Positions 36,633 through 45,995 of a DNA stretch of 63,237 nt are shown piece by piece. Numbering within the stretch: the first letter of the stretch is position 1; every line of letters begins with the position of its first letter. Origin of the DNA: Actinomycetota bacterium (lineage in GTDB: Bacteria; Actinomycetota; Thermoleophilia; Gaiellales; Gaiellaceae); assembly GCA_900299235.1 (NCBI GenBank), contig OMIZ01000030.1, positions 1-63,237 of the forward strand. Direction: 5' to 3'. A program made the position numbers and the translations under genes. The notes beneath the pieces were generated by a model. It made no database searches and had not been told where the DNA came from. It was given only the letters and a program-made list of their open reading frames with translations.

Positions 36633-38349
36633 CCGAGTCGGGATCGACCCGATCACCTTCGAGGTGATCCGCAACGCCCTGATCGCAGCGACCGACGAGA
36701 TGGTGCTCGCCCTGCGTAAGAGCGCTTACTCCACAAATATCAAGACACGCTCCGACTTCTCGACGTGCTTCTTCGACGCCCAGCTCCGCGCTGTCGCCCA
36801 GGGTTTCACCCAGCCCGTGCACCTCGGCTCGATGGTCGAGCAGACGCCACGGGCGATCCTCGATTTCGGCCCCGAAAATCTCGGTCCGGGCGATGTGATC
36901 ATCACCAACGACCCGTACCCGAGCGGCGTCCACCTGAACGACATCTCGCTGATCTCGCCGGTGTTTGCCGAGGGCGAGCTGATCGGCTACGTCGCGAACA
37001 TCGCCCACCACGTTGATGTCGGTGGCGGCGCTCCCGCAAGCGTCGGCGCGTTCCGGGAGGTCTTTCAGGAGGGTGTCATCATCCCGCCCGTCCGCATCGT
37101 CGAAGCCGGAGTGATCGTTGAGGACGTCTTCCGACTCCTGCTCGCCCAGATCCGCTCAAAGCACGAGACCGGCGGCGACCTGCGCGCCCAGGTCGCGGCC
37201 AACAACACCGGTGTCCGCCGCATTCAGGCTCTCGTTGAGCGCCACGGGCGCGAGACGATCGTGCGCACGATGGACGAGCTCCTCGACTACACCGAGCGCC
37301 GAGCCCGAGCCGAGCTCGCAGCGCTGCCACACGGTGTGTACGAGGCGACGGGCTTTATCGATACCGACGGCTACACCGACGAGGTCGTGAACCTGAAGGC
37401 GCGTGTCGAGTTGCGCCCCGACGGGGTGACCTTTGACATGGACGGCTGCGATCCCCAGCGTCGCGCTCCCGTGAACTCGACGTACGCGCAGACGTTCTCG
37501 GCCTGCGCCTACGCGGTCAAGTGTCTGATCGACCCGGATACGCCTGTCAACGACGGCTTCTATCGCCTGATCACTGTCGATGCACCGAAGGGCACGGTGG
37601 CGAACTGCACCTGGCCCGCCCCGGTCGTCGGCGGTTGGGAGACGCAAACGCGGCTCGTCGACGTGATTTTCAAGGCGCTGCTGCCCTCACTTCCTGACCG
37701 TCTGCCAGCAGGCACCAAGGCGATGATGTGCCACGCGGGCTTCGGTGGCGTCGACCCCGTGACCGGCGAGTACTACTGCTTCCTGGAGACGTTCGGTGGT
37801 GGCTACGGCGGACGTTCACGCAGCGACGGCCCCGATGCGGTGCAGACCCATGGTCAGAACACCGAGAACGCACCGATCGAGGAGACCGAGCTGAACTATC
37901 CGGTGCAGATCGATCGCCTCTCGCTCGTCGAGGACTCCGACGGCCCCGGCAAGTACCGCGGCGGCCTCGGGCTGCGTAAGGACTTCCGCTTCGATCGCCC
38001 AACCACGTTCACCGTGCTTGCCGACCGCACAAAGGCGGGTCCGTGGGGTGCGATGGGAGGCCTTGCCGGGAAGCCATCCGAGTACATCCTGATCCGGGAC
38101 GGTGTCGAGACGATCCTCGAACCAAAGAGCACCGTCGATCTCTTGGCCGGTGACGTGATCAGCTACCGCACCTGCGGCGGCGGCGGCTACGGCAGCCCAG
38201 CCGAACGCGATCCCGCTGACGTTCTTCGCGACGTCCTTGAAGGGAAGGTCAGCGTGCAGCGCGCCCGGGACGTCTACCGCGTCGCACTCACCGCTGACGG
38301 CCGAGACATTGATCAAGCGACCACAAGCGAACTGCGGAGGACAGCATGA
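36616..38349 (+). CDS. hyuB: hydantoinase/oxoprolinase subunit B, copy 2
   Basis: 577-residue HyuB starting at the ATG at 36616 after an AAGGAG site inside the end of the previous gene. Typical blocks: EVIRNALIAATDEMVLAL, ITNDPYPSGVHLNDISL, IAHHVDVGGGAPASVG, APVNSTYAQTFSACAYAVKC and RTCGGGGYGSPAERDP. Nearly the same as the following gene over its whole length: in the first 71 comparable residues only eight differ. The pair is a tandem duplication. Confidence 0.92.
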   Translation: MADGTDRVGIDPITFEVIRNALIAATDEMVLALRKSAYSTNIKTRSDFSTCFFDAQLRAVAQGFTQPVHLGSMVEQTPRAILDFGPENLGPGDVIITNDPYPSGVHLNDISLISPVFAEGELIGYVANIAHHVDVGGGAPASVGAFREVFQEGVIIPPVRIVEAGVIVEDVFRLLLAQIRSKHETGGDLRAQVAANNTGVRRIQALVERHGRETIVRTMDELLDYTERRARAELAALPHGVYEATGFIDTDGYTDEVVNLKARVELRPDGVTFDMDGCDPQRRAPVNSTYAQTFSACAYAVKCLIDPDTPVNDGFYRLITVDAPKGTVANCTWPAPVVGGWETQTRLVDVIFKALLPSLPDRLPAGTKAMMCHAGFGGVDPVTGEYYCFLETFGGGYGGRSRSDGPDAVQTHGQNTENAPIEETELNYPVQIDRLSLVEDSDGPGKYRGGLGLRKDFRFDRPTTFTVLADRTKAGPWGAMGGLAGKPSEYILIRDGVETILEPKSTVDLLAGDVISYRTCGGGGYGSPAERDPADVLRDVLEGKVSVQRARDVYRVALTADGRDIDQATTSELRRTA

Positions 38350-40082
38350 GTAGCACCACCGGTGTCGGCGTCGATCCGATCTCTTTCGAGGTGATCCGGA
38401 ACGCGCTCATCGCCGCCACCGATGAGATGGTGCTCGCGCTGAAGCGCAGCGCGTACTCGACGAACATCAAAACGCGCTCCGACTTCTCGACCTGCTTCTT
38501 CGATCGCGATCTCCGCGCGATTGCGCAGGGCTTTGCCCAGCCCGTGCACCTCGGTTCGATGGTGCAGCAGACGCCTCGGGCGATCCGCACCTACGGCCCC
38601 GAGAACATCGCCGAGGGCGACATGATCATCACGAACGACCCGTACCCAAGCGGTGTCCACCTGAACGATGTGTCGCTGATCGCCCCCGTCTACCACGAGG
38701 GCGTGCTGCTCGGGTACGTCGCAAACATCGCCCACCACGTTGACGTCGGTGGTGGCGCCCCGGCGAGCATCGGTGCGTTCCGCGAAGTCTTCCAGGAGGG
38801 CGTGATCATCCCGCCCGTCAAGATCGTCAAGGGCGGCAAGATCGTCCAGGACGTCTTCAAGCTGATCCTCTCTCAGATCCGATCGAAGCACGAGACAGGC
38901 GGCGACCTGCGCGCCCAGGTAGCGGCAAACAACACCGGTGTTCGCCGCATCACGGAACTTGCCGAGCGTCACGGCAGCGAGTTGCTGCTGAAGACGATGG
39001 ACGAGCTCGTTGCCTACACCGAGCGCCGCGCACGTGCCGAGCTCGCGCAGTTGCCACACGGCGTCTACGAGGCCGAGGGTTTTGTCGACACCGACGGCTA
39101 CACCGACGAGACCGTCTACCTCCGCGCCAAGGTTGAGCTCCGCCCCGACGGCGTGCACTTCGACTTCACAGGCTGCGACCCGCAGCGGCGGGCACCGGTC
39201 AACGCGACCTACGCGATGACCTACTCGGCCTGCGCCTACGCCGTGAAGTGTCTGCTCGACCCCGATACGCCTGTCAACGACGGCTTCTACGGGCTGCTGT
39301 CGCTCGACGCACCTCCAGGGACGGTCGCGAACTGCACCTGGCCCGCCCCGGTCGTCGGCGGCTGGGAGACCCAGACGCGGCTCGTCGAGATCATCTTCAA
39401 ATCGCTGATCCCGTCGATGCCCGACAAGCTCCCGGCGGGGACAAAGGGGATGATGGCTCAGGCAGGCTTCGGCTCGCTCGACGTCGCCGCCGGCAAGTAC
39501 ACGTGCTTCTACGACACGTTCGCCGGCGGATACGGCGGCCGTCATGCAAGCGACGGCCCCGACGCCGTCCAGGCGCACGGCCAGAACACCGAGAACGCGC
39601 CGATCGAGGAGACGGAGCTGAACTACCCGGTACGGATTGTCGGCCTCTCGCTCGTCGAGAACTCTGACGGACCCGGCATGTTCCGCGGCGGCCTCGGCCT
39701 GCGCAAGGACTACCTCTTCGACCGCCATACGACCTTTACCGTGCTCGCCGATCGCGACAAGGCTGGCCCGTGGGGCGCGTTTGGTGGCCAGTCAGGCCTG
39801 AAGGCCGAGTACGTCGTGATCCGGAACGGCGAGGAGATTCGGTTGAACGCGAAGTCGACGGTTGAGCTTGAACCGGGCGACATCGTGAGCTGCAGAACGT
39901 GCGGCGGCGGCGGCTACGGCCCCGCCGAGGAGCGCGACCCCGAACGGGTCGTTCGCGACGTCCGCGAAGGAAAAGTGAGTGCGGAGCGCGCTCGTGACAT
40001 CTACCGCGTCGCCGTCGACCTGAGCTCTGGCAGGGCCGAGCTCGACGAGGCGGCAACCCTTGAGCTGAGGAGGACTGCATGA
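38346..40082 (+). CDS. hyuB: hydantoinase/oxoprolinase subunit B, copy 3
   Basis: 578-residue HyuB, tandem duplicate of the preceding gene, with the same blocks (ITNDPYPSGVHLNDVSL, IAHHVDVGGGAPASIG, RTCGGGGYGPAEERDP). It precedes a HyuA with an ATGA overlap, so this B-A pair probably makes one enzyme while the A-B pair at the start of the unit makes another. Whether copy 2 pairs with the same HyuA or forms a mixed complex cannot be told. Confidence 0.92.
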   Translation: MSSTTGVGVDPISFEVIRNALIAATDEMVLALKRSAYSTNIKTRSDFSTCFFDRDLRAIAQGFAQPVHLGSMVQQTPRAIRTYGPENIAEGDMIITNDPYPSGVHLNDVSLIAPVYHEGVLLGYVANIAHHVDVGGGAPASIGAFREVFQEGVIIPPVKIVKGGKIVQDVFKLILSQIRSKHETGGDLRAQVAANNTGVRRITELAERHGSELLLKTMDELVAYTERRARAELAQLPHGVYEAEGFVDTDGYTDETVYLRAKVELRPDGVHFDFTGCDPQRRAPVNATYAMTYSACAYAVKCLLDPDTPVNDGFYGLLSLDAPPGTVANCTWPAPVVGGWETQTRLVEIIFKSLIPSMPDKLPAGTKGMMAQAGFGSLDVAAGKYTCFYDTFAGGYGGRHASDGPDAVQAHGQNTENAPIEETELNYPVRIVGLSLVENSDGPGMFRGGLGLRKDYLFDRHTTFTVLADRDKAGPWGAFGGQSGLKAEYVVIRNGEEIRLNAKSTVELEPGDIVSCRTCGGGGYGPAEERDPERVVRDVREGKVSAERARDIYRVAVDLSSGRAELDEAATLELRRTA

Positions 40083-42172
40083 GCGTCAGGCTGGCAATCG
40101 ACATCGGAGGGACGTTCACCGATGCGACGCTGATCGACGAGGAGACCGGAAAGGTCTCGATCGCCAAGGTCCTCTCGACCCCGTTCGACCCGTCGGTCGG
40201 CTTCATGGCGGCGACCGAGCGGATCCTGTCCGATTCGGGCGTGCGTGCAAGCGATGTCCGCTTCGTCGTACACGGCACGACGGTCGCAACCAACGCGATC
40301 ATCGAAGGCAAGGTCGCCCGTGGTGGCTTCATCACGACCGACGGTTTCCGTGACCTCCTTGAAATCGCGCGGCAGACGCGACCGTCGCTCTACGACACCC
40401 AGTTCGAGAAGACGCCGCCACTCGTGCCACGCGACCGCGCCCTGACCGTGATCGAACGGCTCGGGCCGGGCGGCGAAGTGTTGAAGCCGCTCGATGAGGC
40501 TTCCGTGCGAGAAGCAGCGGCGCGCCTGCGCGCCGAGGAGGTTGAGGCGGTCGCAGTCTGTCTGCTGCACGCCTACATCAACCCGGCGCACGAGCAGCGG
40601 GTCGGGGAGATCCTCGCCGAAGAGCTTCCGGGCATTCCGATCTCGCTCTCATCTGAAGTCGCGCCCGAGTTCCGCGAGTACCTGCGGGCGAGCACGACCG
40701 TGATTAACTCGGCGATCCGCCCAGTCGTCGGTCGCTACCTCGAGAACATCGAGAAGCGTCTCGCCGAAGCCGGCGTCACCGCGGAGCTGCTCGTCATGCA
40801 GTCGAGCGGCGGCGTCTTCACCTCCGGCGCTGCAGCCCGCAAGCCCGTCTTCATGGTCGAATCAGGCCCTGCTGCTGGTGTGATCGCGTCGGCGAACCTC
40901 GGCTCGCAGCTTGGCTACCCCGACATCCTCTCGTTCGACATGGGCGGCACGACCGCCAAGGTCGGATTGATCCAGAAGGGCGCACCGAGCGTTACCAAGG
41001 ACTACTCGGTCGGCTCGCACGCAGGTGGCGCGGTCGGCGGCCAGTCGCTTTCCGGCTACCCGGTACGCACGCCTGTCATCGATCTCGTCGAGATCGGCGC
41101 TGGCGGCGGCTCGATCGCCTGGGTCGACTCGGGCGGCCTGCTCCGCGTCGGCCCCCAGAGCGCAGGCGCCGACCCTGGCCCTGTCTGTTACCGCCGTGGT
41201 GGCACCCAGCCGACCGTCACCGACGCAAACGTCGTTCTCGGTCGCCTCAACCCCGCCTACTTCCTTGGCGGCGAAATCGGTCTCGACATCGAAGGTGCCC
41301 GCAACGCGATCCAGGAGAAGCTCGCAGGCCCACTCGGCCTCGACGTGCTCGAGGCAGCAAACGGCATCGTTGAGATCGCGAACGCCGCGATGGTCAACGC
41401 CCTGCACCTGATCTCGGTGCAGCGCGGCTACGACCCTCGTGACTTCGTGCTCGTCGCCTTCGGTGGCGCCGGCCCGGTGCACGCAAACGCACTCGCCCGC
41501 GATGCCGAGATGCCGACGCTGCTGATCCCCGCAAGCCCGGGCATCTTCTCGGCCACCGGCCTCCTTGGCACCGACCTCAAGCGCGATGCTTCGGCGACGC
41601 TCATGCGACGCTTCGACGAGCTCGACGCCGCCGAAATCGAAGCGTCGTTCCAGAAGCTCGAAGCGGCCGGTGCAGCCGAGCTCGAAAGCGAAGGAATGCC
41701 GCGTGAGCAGATCGGCTTCCTCCGCCAGATCGACATGCGCTACGTCGGGCAGAGCTACGAGCTGACAATCCCGCTGCCGCCCGGAGCCTTCGACGGCTCG
41801 CAGACCCCCGAACTGCTCGCACGCTTCCACGCCGAGCACGACCGCACCTACGGGTTCGCCGCTCCCGCCGAGGCAACCGAGTGCGTCAGCCTTCGCCTCA
41901 CAACCGTCGGCCAGATCGCCAAGCCGCCGCTTCGGCCGCTCGATGACAAGGGCATCACCGCAACGCCGAAGGAGCATCGCCAGGTGTACTTCGCGGAGGC
42001 GGGCGGCTTCGTCGAAACCGCGATCTACGACCGCTACCGCCTCACCTCCGGTGCCGTCTTCGACGGCCCGGCCATCGTCGAAGAGTTCGACTCAACGATC
42101 GTCGTCCACCCGCACTACACCGTCACGGTCGACACGTACGGCAACCTCATCATCCGAAAGGGGAACTCGTGA
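40079..42172 (+). CDS. hyuA: hydantoinase/oxoprolinase subunit A, second copy
   Basis: 697-residue HyuA of a subtype different from the one at 32842: DIGGTFTDATLIDEETGKVS, HGTTVATNAIIEGKVARGGF, MQSSGGVFTSGAAARKPVFM, ESGPAAGVIASANLGSQLG, FDMGGTTAKVGLIQKG and an extra SHAGGAVGGQSLSGYPVRTP insert before the DLVEIGAGGG block. It ends with the small C-terminal barrel (GPAIVEEFDSTIVVHPHYTV). It likely partners the immediately preceding HyuB. Overlaps the next gene as GTGA. Confidence 0.92.
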   Translation: MSVRLAIDIGGTFTDATLIDEETGKVSIAKVLSTPFDPSVGFMAATERILSDSGVRASDVRFVVHGTTVATNAIIEGKVARGGFITTDGFRDLLEIARQTRPSLYDTQFEKTPPLVPRDRALTVIERLGPGGEVLKPLDEASVREAAARLRAEEVEAVAVCLLHAYINPAHEQRVGEILAEELPGIPISLSSEVAPEFREYLRASTTVINSAIRPVVGRYLENIEKRLAEAGVTAELLVMQSSGGVFTSGAAARKPVFMVESGPAAGVIASANLGSQLGYPDILSFDMGGTTAKVGLIQKGAPSVTKDYSVGSHAGGAVGGQSLSGYPVRTPVIDLVEIGAGGGSIAWVDSGGLLRVGPQSAGADPGPVCYRRGGTQPTVTDANVVLGRLNPAYFLGGEIGLDIEGARNAIQEKLAGPLGLDVLEAANGIVEIANAAMVNALHLISVQRGYDPRDFVLVAFGGAGPVHANALARDAEMPTLLIPASPGIFSATGLLGTDLKRDASATLMRRFDELDAAEIEASFQKLEAAGAAELESEGMPREQIGFLRQIDMRYVGQSYELTIPLPPGAFDGSQTPELLARFHAEHDRTYGFAAPAEATECVSLRLTTVGQIAKPPLRPLDDKGITATPKEHRQVYFAEAGGFVETAIYDRYRLTSGAVFDGPAIVEEFDSTIVVHPHYTVTVDTYGNLIIRKGNS

Positions 42173-44070
42173 GCGAGTACGGCATCGTCCTCTCGAAGGA
42201 CGTCATGGTCCCGATGCGGGACGGCACCCGTCTCGCCTTCGACATCTACCGGCCGGCAGTTGACGGCACGTGGGTCGAGGGACGGTTCCCGACGATCATG
42301 CTCCACACCCCGTACGACAAGACCGACAAGCGCTACAGCGAGATCGCCGACTACTTCGTGCCCAAGGGCTACAACGTCGTGCTGATCGACCTTCGCGACC
42401 GTTACAAGTCGGAGTACTCGGGGGTCTACTACCACGCTGCCACGCCCCACACCGGCCGCGACGGTGCCGACATCTGCGATTGGATCGGCAGCCAGCCGTG
42501 GTCGAACGGCCGCATCGGCACCGTCGGTAGCTCGTATGCCGCGATCACGCAGGTACGCACAGCGATCGAAGCTCCAGAGAACCTGACGGCGATCTGGCCT
42601 GACGTCGTGCCGACAAACAGCTTCCAGAACCAGTGTCGAGAGGGCGGCGCGATGCAGCAGCACATGTTCTGGGCGCTGTTCATCCACGCGCAGGACGCGC
42701 AGGAGGTGCGCGACGACTGGAGCAAGGCGAGCCAGATTTGGGACGATCTCAAGAACCTGCGCCAGATGTACCGCGCATTCCCGTGGAAGAAGGGCGACAC
42801 GTCGCTGCGCCTCGTCCCGACGCTCGAGGACTCGCTGATCGATTACCACACCCGCGGCATGTACGACGAGTACTGGGATCGGGTCGAACACAACTACACG
42901 AAGTTCTGGAACGAGCACAAGGACATTCCGGTGACGATGTCGACCGGCTGGTACGACCCGTTCCCGACCGCCGACACCGAGTACTTCACCTCGATGACCG
43001 AGCTGAAGAAGTCACCGATGCGGCTCGTCGTCGGCCCGTGGAGCCATGTCGGCATGCGCGGCGACGCCACGTACTGCCACCAGGTCGACTTCGGCCCCCA
43101 GAGCGTGTGGGGCGTGAAGCGCTACTTCGACGAGCAGCTCGAGTTCTTCAACCGCTGGCTGCCCGACAACGCGACCGGTCAGCCCGCCGACGAAGCACCG
43201 GTGCGGATCTTCGTCATGGGCGGCGGCTCAGGGCGCAAGACCGAACAGGGCAAGCTCGACCACGGCGGCCGCTGGCGCAACGAGCAAGAGTGGCCACTCG
43301 CTCGACGCGTCGAGACGACGTACTACCTCCACTCAGACGGCGGACTCTCGACGAGCGAGCCCGGCGCCGGTGACGCACCGCTCCACTACACGTTCGATCC
43401 GGCACATCCCGTTCCGACGCTCGGCGGCCTCTACTGCTCGCAGGGCGAACTGCCCGCGGACGGCCCCGGCATGGAGCCTGCCTGGGCACGCCTGCTGAAT
43501 CCCGTCCTGCGTCTGCGCGACCTACTCACACCCGGCCCGGTCGACCAGAAGGAAGATCCCGCCTTCTTCGGATCTGAGCCCCCGTACCCGCGCCTCTCCG
43601 ACCGGCCTGACGTGCTCGTCTTCCAGACCGAGCCCCTCACCGAGCCGGTCGAGGTGACAGGGCGCATGAAGGTCAACCTCTGGATCTCCTCGAGCGCGAT
43701 CGATACCGACTTCACCGCGAAGGTGATCGACGTCCATCCCGCCAACGAGGACTACCCAGAGGGCTTCGACATGCTCCTCAACGACTCGATCATCCGCTGC
43801 CGCTACCGCGAGGGGTACGACAAGGAAGTGATGATGACCCCCGGCGAGGTGTATCCGGTGACGATCGAGCTGCCGCCGACGAGCAACATGTTCGACGTCG
43901 GCCATCGCATCCGCGTCGACATCTCGTCGTCGAACTGGCCACGCCTCGACGTCAACCCGAACACGGGCGAGCCGATGGGCCGTCACACCCACCAGGTGAC
44001 CGCTGATCAGACGGTGTACGCCGACGCCGACCACCCGTCCCACATCATCCTCCCGATCATCCCGGCGTAA
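42169..44070 (+). CDS. CocE/NonD family hydrolase, copy 1
   Basis: 633-residue serine hydrolase of the X-Pro dipeptidyl-peptidase S15/CocE type. The nucleophile is in TVGSSYAAITQ, the acid in STGWYDPFPTADTE, and the His in VGPWSHVGMRGD; a C-terminal jelly-roll domain contains ISSSAIDTDFTAKVIDVHP and RIRVDISSSNWPRLDVNPNT. Relatives include cocaine esterase, alpha-amino-acid ester hydrolases and glutaryl-acylases. The nucleophile elbow has Ala in place of the usual second Gly. Probably cleaves an ester or amide to feed the Hyu and peptidase steps. Confidence 0.9.
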   Translation: MSEYGIVLSKDVMVPMRDGTRLAFDIYRPAVDGTWVEGRFPTIMLHTPYDKTDKRYSEIADYFVPKGYNVVLIDLRDRYKSEYSGVYYHAATPHTGRDGADICDWIGSQPWSNGRIGTVGSSYAAITQVRTAIEAPENLTAIWPDVVPTNSFQNQCREGGAMQQHMFWALFIHAQDAQEVRDDWSKASQIWDDLKNLRQMYRAFPWKKGDTSLRLVPTLEDSLIDYHTRGMYDEYWDRVEHNYTKFWNEHKDIPVTMSTGWYDPFPTADTEYFTSMTELKKSPMRLVVGPWSHVGMRGDATYCHQVDFGPQSVWGVKRYFDEQLEFFNRWLPDNATGQPADEAPVRIFVMGGGSGRKTEQGKLDHGGRWRNEQEWPLARRVETTYYLHSDGGLSTSEPGAGDAPLHYTFDPAHPVPTLGGLYCSQGELPADGPGMEPAWARLLNPVLRLRDLLTPGPVDQKEDPAFFGSEPPYPRLSDRPDVLVFQTEPLTEPVEVTGRMKVNLWISSSAIDTDFTAKVIDVHPANEDYPEGFDMLLNDSIIRCRYREGYDKEVMMTPGEVYPVTIELPPTSNMFDVGHRIRVDISSSNWPRLDVNPNTGEPMGRHTHQVTADQTVYADADHPSHIILPIIPA

Positions 44071-44090
44071 GGAGCACGGCGGCGACACGC

Positions 44091-45995
44091 ATGAGCGACT
44101 ACGGGATCGTCGTCTCAAAGGATCTGATGGTTCCGATGCGGGACGGCGTTCGCCTGGCGTTCGACGTCTACCGGCCGGGCATCGACGGTGCCTACGCGCC
44201 CGGAACGTTCCCGACGATCATGCTCCACACCGCCTACGACAAGGCGACGAAGCGGTACGAGGAGATCGCCGACTACTTCGTGCCGCGCGGCTACGCGGTC
44301 GTGCTCGTCGACATGCGTGATCGCTACCGCTCCGAAGGATCGGGGACGTACTTCCACAGCGCGACGCCACACACGGGGCGTGACGGCTACGACATCGTCG
44401 AGTGGATCGCGGCGCAGCCGTGGTCGAACGGCCGCGTCGGCACCTGCGGCAGCTCCTACGCAGGACAGGTGCAGATCCGGATGGCTCTCGAAGATCCGCC
44501 ACACCTCACAGCGATCTGGCCTGACGTCGTCACCACGAACAACTACTTCAACTGTGCCCGTGAGGGCGGCGCGTTCCAAGGCCATATGTTCTGGGCGCTC
44601 TTCATCCATGCCCAGGATGCGCAAGACATCGCGGGCGACCAGGCGAAGATCGATGAGGTCTGGGAGGACTTGAAGAACCTCCGCGAGCTCTTCCGCGCCA
44701 CGCCGTGGCAGGAGGGGCAGACCGCGCTCCGTCACGTCCCACCGCTCGAGCAGACGTTGCTGAACTACTACCGCCGCGGCGCCTACGACGACTGGTGGGC
44801 GCAGATCTCCTGCGATTACGAGCGTCACTACCCCCAGCACGCCGACGTGCCGATGACCGTCTCCTCGGGCTGGTTCGACCCGTGGGCAGGCCCCGACCTT
44901 GAGTACTGGGCGGCCATGGCGGCGAAGAACACCTCTCCGCAACGCGCCGTGATCGGCCCATGGAGCCACGTGGGCATGCGCGGAGAGGCGAGCTACTGCC
45001 ACGAGGTCGACTTCGGCCCGCAGAGCGTCTGGGGTGTCGACCGTTACTTCGACGAGCAGCTCGAGTACTTCAGCCGCTGGCTGCCAAACGACGCGAAAGG
45101 CCATCCAGCCGACGAGGCGCCGATCCAGCTCTTCGTCATGGGGGGCGGCTCCGGGCGGAAGACTGCCGAGGGAAAGCTCGACCATGGCGGCTCTTGGCGC
45201 GATGAGCACGAGTGGCCACTCGCCCGCCGTGTCGAAACCGCCTACTACCTCCACGGCGACGGCTCGCTCTCGACCACCCCACCTCCTGCCGCAGTCGAGC
45301 CTCGCCGCTACACCTTCGATCCCGCGCACCCAGTTCCAACAATCGGTGGCGTCTACTGCGCCGTCGGTGAGCTACCACGCGAAGGCCCTGGCATGGAGCC
45401 GGCCTGGAGCCGCTTCCTCCACCCCGTCCTTCGCCTGCGCGACCTCCTCACCCCTGGCCCAGCCGACCAACGCGAGGCACCCCAGTTCTACGGCGCCGAA
45501 GAGCCCTACCCGCGGCTCTCGCAGCGCCCCGACGTGCTCGTCTTTCAGACCGACGTGTTGACCAAGCCGGTCGAGGTGACCGGGAACGTCGTCGTCAACC
45601 TCTGGATCTCGTCGAGCGCACTCGACACTGACTTCACCGCCAAGGTGATCGACGTACATCCCGCGAACGAGGACTACCCGGACGGCTTCGACATGCTGCT
45701 GCACGACTCGGTGATCCGCTGCCGCTACCGCGAAGGGTTCGACCGCGAGGTGCTTCTCACTCCCGGTGAGATCGTCCCGGTGACGATCCGTATCCCCGCC
45801 ACGAGCAACCTCTTCGACATCGGCCACCGCATCCGTATCGACATCTCGTCGTCGAACTGGCCACGCCTTGACGTCAACCCGAACACCGGCGAGCCGATGG
45901 GCCAGCACACCCACCAGGTGGTGGCACACCAGGCGGTCTACGTCGACGCCGACCATCCGTCACACGCGGTGCTGCCCGTCATTCCCGCGTCGTGA
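44091..45995 (+). CDS. CocE/NonD family hydrolase, copy 2
   Basis: 634 residues and colinear with the preceding gene, clearly its tandem duplicate. Nucleophile elbow TCGSSYAGQVQ is canonical here, acid in SSGWFDPWAGPDLE, His in IGPWSHVGMRGE. Both copies share the strange internal GGGSGRKTAEGKLDHGGSW-type loop. It lies 20 bases after copy 1, the only gap of that size in the rightward unit. Different pocket residues suggest it may have a different substrate range. Confidence 0.9.
   Translation: MSDYGIVVSKDLMVPMRDGVRLAFDVYRPGIDGAYAPGTFPTIMLHTAYDKATKRYEEIADYFVPRGYAVVLVDMRDRYRSEGSGTYFHSATPHTGRDGYDIVEWIAAQPWSNGRVGTCGSSYAGQVQIRMALEDPPHLTAIWPDVVTTNNYFNCAREGGAFQGHMFWALFIHAQDAQDIAGDQAKIDEVWEDLKNLRELFRATPWQEGQTALRHVPPLEQTLLNYYRRGAYDDWWAQISCDYERHYPQHADVPMTVSSGWFDPWAGPDLEYWAAMAAKNTSPQRAVIGPWSHVGMRGEASYCHEVDFGPQSVWGVDRYFDEQLEYFSRWLPNDAKGHPADEAPIQLFVMGGGSGRKTAEGKLDHGGSWRDEHEWPLARRVETAYYLHGDGSLSTTPPPAAVEPRRYTFDPAHPVPTIGGVYCAVGELPREGPGMEPAWSRFLHPVLRLRDLLTPGPADQREAPQFYGAEEPYPRLSQRPDVLVFQTDVLTKPVEVTGNVVVNLWISSSALDTDFTAKVIDVHPANEDYPDGFDMLLHDSVIRCRYREGFDREVLLTPGEIVPVTIRIPATSNLFDIGHRIRIDISSSNWPRLDVNPNTGEPMGQHTHQVVAHQAVYVDADHPSHAVLPVIPAS

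Noticed and set aside
38313-39728. 471-codon minus-strand frame opposite the third HyuB gene
   Set aside because: Antisense of a conserved gene; the translation is low-complexity and has no recognisable motif, start site or promoter.
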